Part shown: in pieces, positions 14,677 through 17,976 of the stretch
Position numbering within the stretch: position 1 is the first letter of the stretch
Layout: the number at the start of each line of letters is the position of its first letter
NCBI GenBank assembly: GCA_044425705.1
Contig: JAWXVD010000069.1
Coordinates: 1 to 17,976, forward strand
Source: JAWXVD01 sp044425705
GTDB lineage: Bacteria > Bacillota > Clostridia > Lachnospirales > Lachnospiraceae
Reading direction: 5' to 3'
Length of the DNA stretch: 17,976 nucleotides
Program-made: the position numbers and the translations under genes
Notes under the pieces: generated by a model
Told to the model about the DNA's origin: nothing
Databases searched by the model: none
The model's input: the letters and a program-made list of their open reading frames with translations, nothing else

Positions 14677-17043
14677 ATGGCAGGTTATGTACTAAAAATT
14701 ACAATGGAACAATCATCTCCACCTATGTGGAGACGACTTTTGATACCAGATAGGATTACATTTTATGATTTGCATTGGATTATACAAACGGCATTTGGAT
14801 GGGAAAATGATCATTTACATGACTTTTCTATACCGACTCAAAAAATTAATATTATTCCAACTGAAGTGGATGGACATGGAGCCTATAATTTTGAGGAAGA
14901 AACTACGGTAGTAGATGAATTTCTTATGTCTAATAAATGGATACGCTATACTTACGATTTTGGTGATAACTGGAGTCATAAAATAGTTATGGAAAAGATA
15001 AATGAAAGCTATACCGAGCGTTATGCACAGGTATTGAAGTTCAAAGGGGATAATTTTTTAGAAGACTCAGGTGGAGTTTATGGATTTGCTTATGCAGCGG
15101 AAGATGCTCCAGAGGAAGAATGGGAAGAGGGTTTATTTTATCCTAGTATGATAACGCCATACGATATACAACAAACAAATGTACAGTTACAAAACGATCT
15201 TATTCCAATAACTGAATGTGAACAAAACTATATGGAACATATCCTCAAAGTAAATGCAGCATTTGAACAAATAAAAAAATGGAAATACGATGATCTAAAA
15301 ACTGTATTTGCGAATACTGTACCTACGAATAAAGCAACTGTCCGTAAAAAGAGTGTAGAACGAGGGCTTTGGTCACGAGCAAAAGAATTGTCACTTTACA
15401 CAGAATATGAATTCCTGAAAAAAGATATCGGGCAAGAAGAGATTTTTCCATATTCCAGACATCTGTATGTAGGAATGGGTGAACATACAATAAGAGATGG
15501 CTTAGATAAACTCAATCAAGATGAGGCGAAAACATATTGCCAATATTGGCAATTATCAATTCATGAACTGAGCACTAAGGAAGAGATGGTGGAGAAAATC
15601 TACGAATCTATGAAAAAAAATCCTGAATATTTATTGTTTATTTTTAATAAGCATGAAATGGACTTTCTCCTTGCATGTTATCAAGAAATTAAAAAAGGTA
15701 ACAAAATTAACAATCAAGAGATATTTGATAACAAAATATGTATTCAGAAAGCAATTGCTCTAGGCATTATAGCGTTTGATTCCTTTAACATTGAAGCAGA
15801 GATTGTGACTCATCTTAATTTTGCAAAGGATACGAATAGTATGTTGACAGGATATTCTAGTTCACTAAAGAAAAAATACTATGCAAGAATACCTAAAATT
15901 AGTCAATTATTGGAATATATTTTACAAATCTATGGAATAATTGAATTGGATAAGTTGTATGAAATGTACTTCCAATATGCAACTAGCAGGTTGTCAGAGC
16001 AAGAGTTTAGGATTTTTATTTATCTACACGGACGATTTAATGATTTATATGACATATATATTGACCAAGAAGAAGAAAATTATGTTTGTCAAAAGGGATT
16101 AAACCCTCAAAAGATATTAGAACAACGTAGTATTCATATGAACAACTTGCCATATAAAATATATGATGAGGAACAATTGAAAACATATGGAGATATAAAA
16201 TATGATTTTGAAATCGAGTTTTTACATGACTGCTTCAAGTATCAATTGAATCTAGACGAAGAGAAGGCGAATAGCATTGTTAGTGAAGTATATCTAAATA
16301 TCAAAAATGGAGAAAAAATTGACACCATATTTTCCATTCTACAACAGAGTATTCCACAATGGAGTCATAGCATTGGAATTGAATTATGGGAGATAGTTCT
16401 TGGTTTATTTAAGGAATCAACATTACCGATGTTAAAGGGAGCGTCCAGAAATAGTAGTGCAAGGATAGAACAATTAAACTGGTGGGATTATGAACTATTG
16501 AGTAATTATACAGAAGATTACCAGAATAAGGACAAACCCTTATACGAGTTTCCTTCTCACATACAAGGACAATTATATGAGATGAGTCAGTTTTATGGAA
16601 GTGAATATCTATCCGCCCTTTCAGAGTTTATGGTGAAAAATCAAGTACAATCAGAAGAGTTTCTATACATGCTAGGAGTGGCAAAGTTTGGAAATGTTCG
16701 GCACGAAAATATATTCTCATCCTTGCAAACAGGTGAAATGTCTAGACTTAAGGGTGAACACGTGGAAGAAATCATAGAGAAATTGAGAAAAAGTTCTATA
16801 GAAGGAGAGGTCTTAGCAAAAAAATTAGAAGAAAGAATAATAGAATATCAAGAGATTGATGATTTTTGTGAGGAAGATATTGAGATTGATGAAATGATGT
16901 GGAAAAAAATGGCTAAAATGCAAAATCCTGTAGAATTTAGTGGATATATGCAGCCATATGTTAGTCAAGAAAAGAAAATAGGCAGAAATGATCTCTGCCC
17001 TTGTGGAAGTGGCAAAAAATATAAAAAATGCTGTGGAAAATAA
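14677..17043 (+). CDS. PRiA4_ORF3-domain protein with C-terminal SEC-C zinc motif
   Basis: A 788-residue cytoplasmic protein. Residues 1 to about 180 match the plasmid pRiA4b ORF-3 family: YVLKITMEQSSPPMWRRLLI, FYDLHWIIQTAFGWENDHLH (29-48) and YTYDFGDNWSHKI (91-103). The family is also labelled IS1096 passenger/TnpR-like, although it lacks resolvase catalytic motifs. A helical middle of about 550 residues is not recognised. The C-terminus GRNDLCPCGSGKKYKKCC (769-786) is a SEC-C zinc-binding motif with the CxC...CC ligands. An in-frame ATG at 14668 abuts AAGGAGG and cannot be used; ATG at 14677 has 9-nt spacing. It is the only plus-strand gene. It is flanked by inverted repeats and followed by a duplicated piece of its own sequence. 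Function unknown; a nucleic-acid or protein-binding role is only suggested by SEC-C. Confidence 0.88.
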   Translation: MAGYVLKITMEQSSPPMWRRLLIPDRITFYDLHWIIQTAFGWENDHLHDFSIPTQKINIIPTEVDGHGAYNFEEETTVVDEFLMSNKWIRYTYDFGDNWSHKIVMEKINESYTERYAQVLKFKGDNFLEDSGGVYGFAYAAEDAPEEEWEEGLFYPSMITPYDIQQTNVQLQNDLIPITECEQNYMEHILKVNAAFEQIKKWKYDDLKTVFANTVPTNKATVRKKSVERGLWSRAKELSLYTEYEFLKKDIGQEEIFPYSRHLYVGMGEHTIRDGLDKLNQDEAKTYCQYWQLSIHELSTKEEMVEKIYESMKKNPEYLLFIFNKHEMDFLLACYQEIKKGNKINNQEIFDNKICIQKAIALGIIAFDSFNIEAEIVTHLNFAKDTNSMLTGYSSSLKKKYYARIPKISQLLEYILQIYGIIELDKLYEMYFQYATSRLSEQEFRIFIYLHGRFNDLYDIYIDQEEENYVCQKGLNPQKILEQRSIHMNNLPYKIYDEEQLKTYGDIKYDFEIEFLHDCFKYQLNLDEEKANSIVSEVYLNIKNGEKIDTIFSILQQSIPQWSHSIGIELWEIVLGLFKESTLPMLKGASRNSSARIEQLNWWDYELLSNYTEDYQNKDKPLYEFPSHIQGQLYEMSQFYGSEYLSALSEFMVKNQVQSEEFLYMLGVAKFGNVRHENIFSSLQTGEMSRLKGEHVEEIIEKLRKSSIEGEVLAKKLEERIIEYQEIDDFCEEDIEIDEMMWKKMAKMQNPVEFSGYMQPYVSQEKKIGRNDLCPCGSGKKYKKCCGK

Positions 17044-17077
17044 AAAAATTAATATTATTCCAGCTGAAGCGGATGGA
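17043..17077 (+). repeat. 35-bp near-copy of the gene's own N-terminal coding sequence
   Basis: Matches 14840-14874 at 33 of 35 positions. The original encodes KINIIPTEVDG; the copy, if read in that frame, gives KINIIPAEADG. It begins at the last base of the gene's stop codon. Similarity stops on both sides, so this is a fragment, probably of a paralogous gene copy or a template-switch product. Confidence 0.8.
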
Positions 17078-17106
17078 ATATCCACCCGCTTCAGTTTTTA
17101 TTATTT
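17064..17106 (+). terminator. Rho-independent terminator of the PRiA4_ORF3/SEC-C gene
   Basis: CTGAAGCGGATGGA (17064-17077) pairs with TCCACCCGCTTCAG (17081-17094) with one mismatch and a 3-nt loop, followed by TTTTTATTATTT. The left arm lies within the duplicated coding fragment. Confidence 0.8.
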
Positions 17107-17108
17107 GG

Positions 17109-17138
17109 AACCTCTAAAAACTCATAGCACCAACCTTT
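17109..17138 (-). repeat. 30-bp inverted repeat, right copy
   Basis: Starts AACCTCTAAAAACTCATAGC and is the exact reverse complement of 14552-14581. Weaker similarity to the palindrome continues to about 17173, directly up to the stop codon of the neighbouring minus-strand gene. Confidence 0.85.
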
Positions 17139-17173
17139 ACATATTTACCTATTTTTATTCTCCGACTAATCTT

Positions 17174-17779
17174 CTATTCCATCCAATCACTCGGTACCAT
17201 AAAGCTCTTTATATTCCCTACATCACCTAACCCCAGTTCCTCATTCTCAGATAATGCCTCTACCTGTTCTATGCTATACACATTAAGCAACTCAAAATCT
17301 ACGTCCCAAAAGTAATACTCAATATAATCATCTAAACATTCATACTTCTTTATCATTTCTTCAGCATTAATCGAATCCTCCTCCAAGTATTCTTCCATTT
17401 TTGCTATACAATATTCCCTCTCTGGAATTCGATCTATACCACTATAATCAGCTTCCTCCATAATACATGCTTGCTCTTCAATAATGGCATTCATTACATA
17501 TTCCATGATCAAAGTAGGTACTTCTTTTTCCTCTTTCATGAGCAATTCACGTAGCCCCCAGAAAATAATATTCATTTCTCTAATTGGAAATAACTCTGGA
17601 AAATACTGCGATATGAATTCAGCAAACGCTAAATCTCTAAAATCCACTTCTGGTACATCTGCGCCACTATGAACAATTATTATTCCATTCATCGCATCTA
17701 TTATTTTTCGATTCATAAATCTTTCAATAATATCATTTGCCTTTTCATCCATTACGAACCTATCCGGAAATCTTAACAT
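17174..17779 (-). CDS. Hypothetical acidic protein, 201 residues
   Basis: Not recognised. The frame opens at 17833, but ATG at 17779 is chosen because ATGGGGGAAAATAAGT supplies a ribosome binding site 9 nt upstream; the protein then begins MLRFPDRFVMDEKANDII. It is rich in Glu and Asp, mainly helical in appearance, with no signal peptide or membrane segment. Distinct segments are GIIIVHSGADVPEVDFRDLA (about 32-51), a Glu-rich helical stretch (about 78-140) and IEYYFWDVDFELLNVYSIEQ (about 152-171). It converges on the plus-strand gene, with the right inverted repeat beginning just after its stop. It may belong to the same repeat-bounded accessory region. No function is claimed. Confidence 0.7.
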   Translation of the reverse strand: MLRFPDRFVMDEKANDIIERFMNRKIIDAMNGIIIVHSGADVPEVDFRDLAFAEFISQYFPELFPIREMNIIFWGLRELLMKEEKEVPTLIMEYVMNAIIEEQACIMEEADYSGIDRIPEREYCIAKMEEYLEEDSINAEEMIKKYECLDDYIEYYFWDVDFELLNVYSIEQVEALSENEELGLGDVGNIKSFMVPSDWME

Positions 17780-17859
17780 ACTTATTTTCCCCCATATCGC
17801 TTTAGTTTTTTTAATGTATATTGGCATCATCAAACATAACTATGCTCTCTACACTTATT

Positions 17860-17895
17860 GTACCAAGTCGCTAGCGCGACGGCTAGTGCAAAGTA
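17860..17895. other. GC-rich palindromic block at the right edge
   Basis: GTCGC (17867-17871) pairs with GCGAC (17876-17880) and includes the 8-bp palindrome CGCTAGCG. Two GCTAG-containing units follow each other, and GTAC occurs on both sides (17860-17863 and 17892-17895). It stands out from the AT-rich surroundings. It may be part of a repeat or element end that continues outside the window. Confidence 0.35.
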
Positions 17896-17976
17896 CTGAT
17901 TTTGCCACATTTTCTTAGAATTTAAAATTTTTCCCAAAAAATAGTAGCGGTTTTTGCTTATATCATGTATTGTTAA

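Noticed and set aside
16825..17085. 86-residue minus-strand open frame antisense to the SEC-C end
   Set aside because: Low-complexity hydrophobic shadow of the plus-strand gene with no ribosome binding site.

Overview
The window is low-GC DNA with strong AGGAGG-type ribosome binding sites, U-tract hairpin terminators and anaerobe-style carbohydrate genes. This fits a gut-type Firmicute, most likely Clostridia (Lachnospiraceae-like); that placement is an inference from gene style, not a marker gene. There are thirteen credible protein genes, one of them cut by the left window edge. I see no rRNA, tRNA or CRISPR array.

Right to left on the minus strand, 12291-3813 reads as one glycan-utilisation operon. 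A promoter holding two copies of an inverted repeat leads into a lipoprotein sugar-binding protein, two ABC permeases, a GH95 alpha-L-fucosidase, a LacI regulator and a type I sulfatase, and the run ends at a strong hairpin terminator. The importer has no ATPase gene here, and neither hydrolase has a signal peptide. The model is therefore uptake of fucosylated, possibly sulfated, oligosaccharides followed by trimming in the cytoplasm. A Gfo/Idh/MocA oxidoreductase and a ribokinase-like PfkB kinase (827-1792 and 1-783) could complete the sugar catabolism.

Between the sulfatase terminator and the oxidoreductase sits a two-gene module with its own extended -10 promoter: an SMC/AAA_15-type ATPase overlapping by 11 nt a small TOPRIM/RloB-like protein. 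This is the two-component ATPase plus TOPRIM plan of RloAB/AbiL/PARIS-type anti-phage systems. It is the best candidate in the window for an under-described defence module.

The right part holds asnA with its own promoter and terminator, an unrecognised 186-residue protein, and a 433-bp non-coding block containing a long imperfect palindrome. Next comes the only plus-strand gene, a 788-residue PRiA4_ORF3 plus SEC-C protein, and then an unrecognised 201-residue acidic protein. The plus-strand gene is flanked by a perfect 30-bp inverted repeat related to the palindrome. Its 3' end is followed by a 35-bp near-copy of its own coding sequence. Together these suggest a repeat-bounded, duplicated or mobilised cassette.
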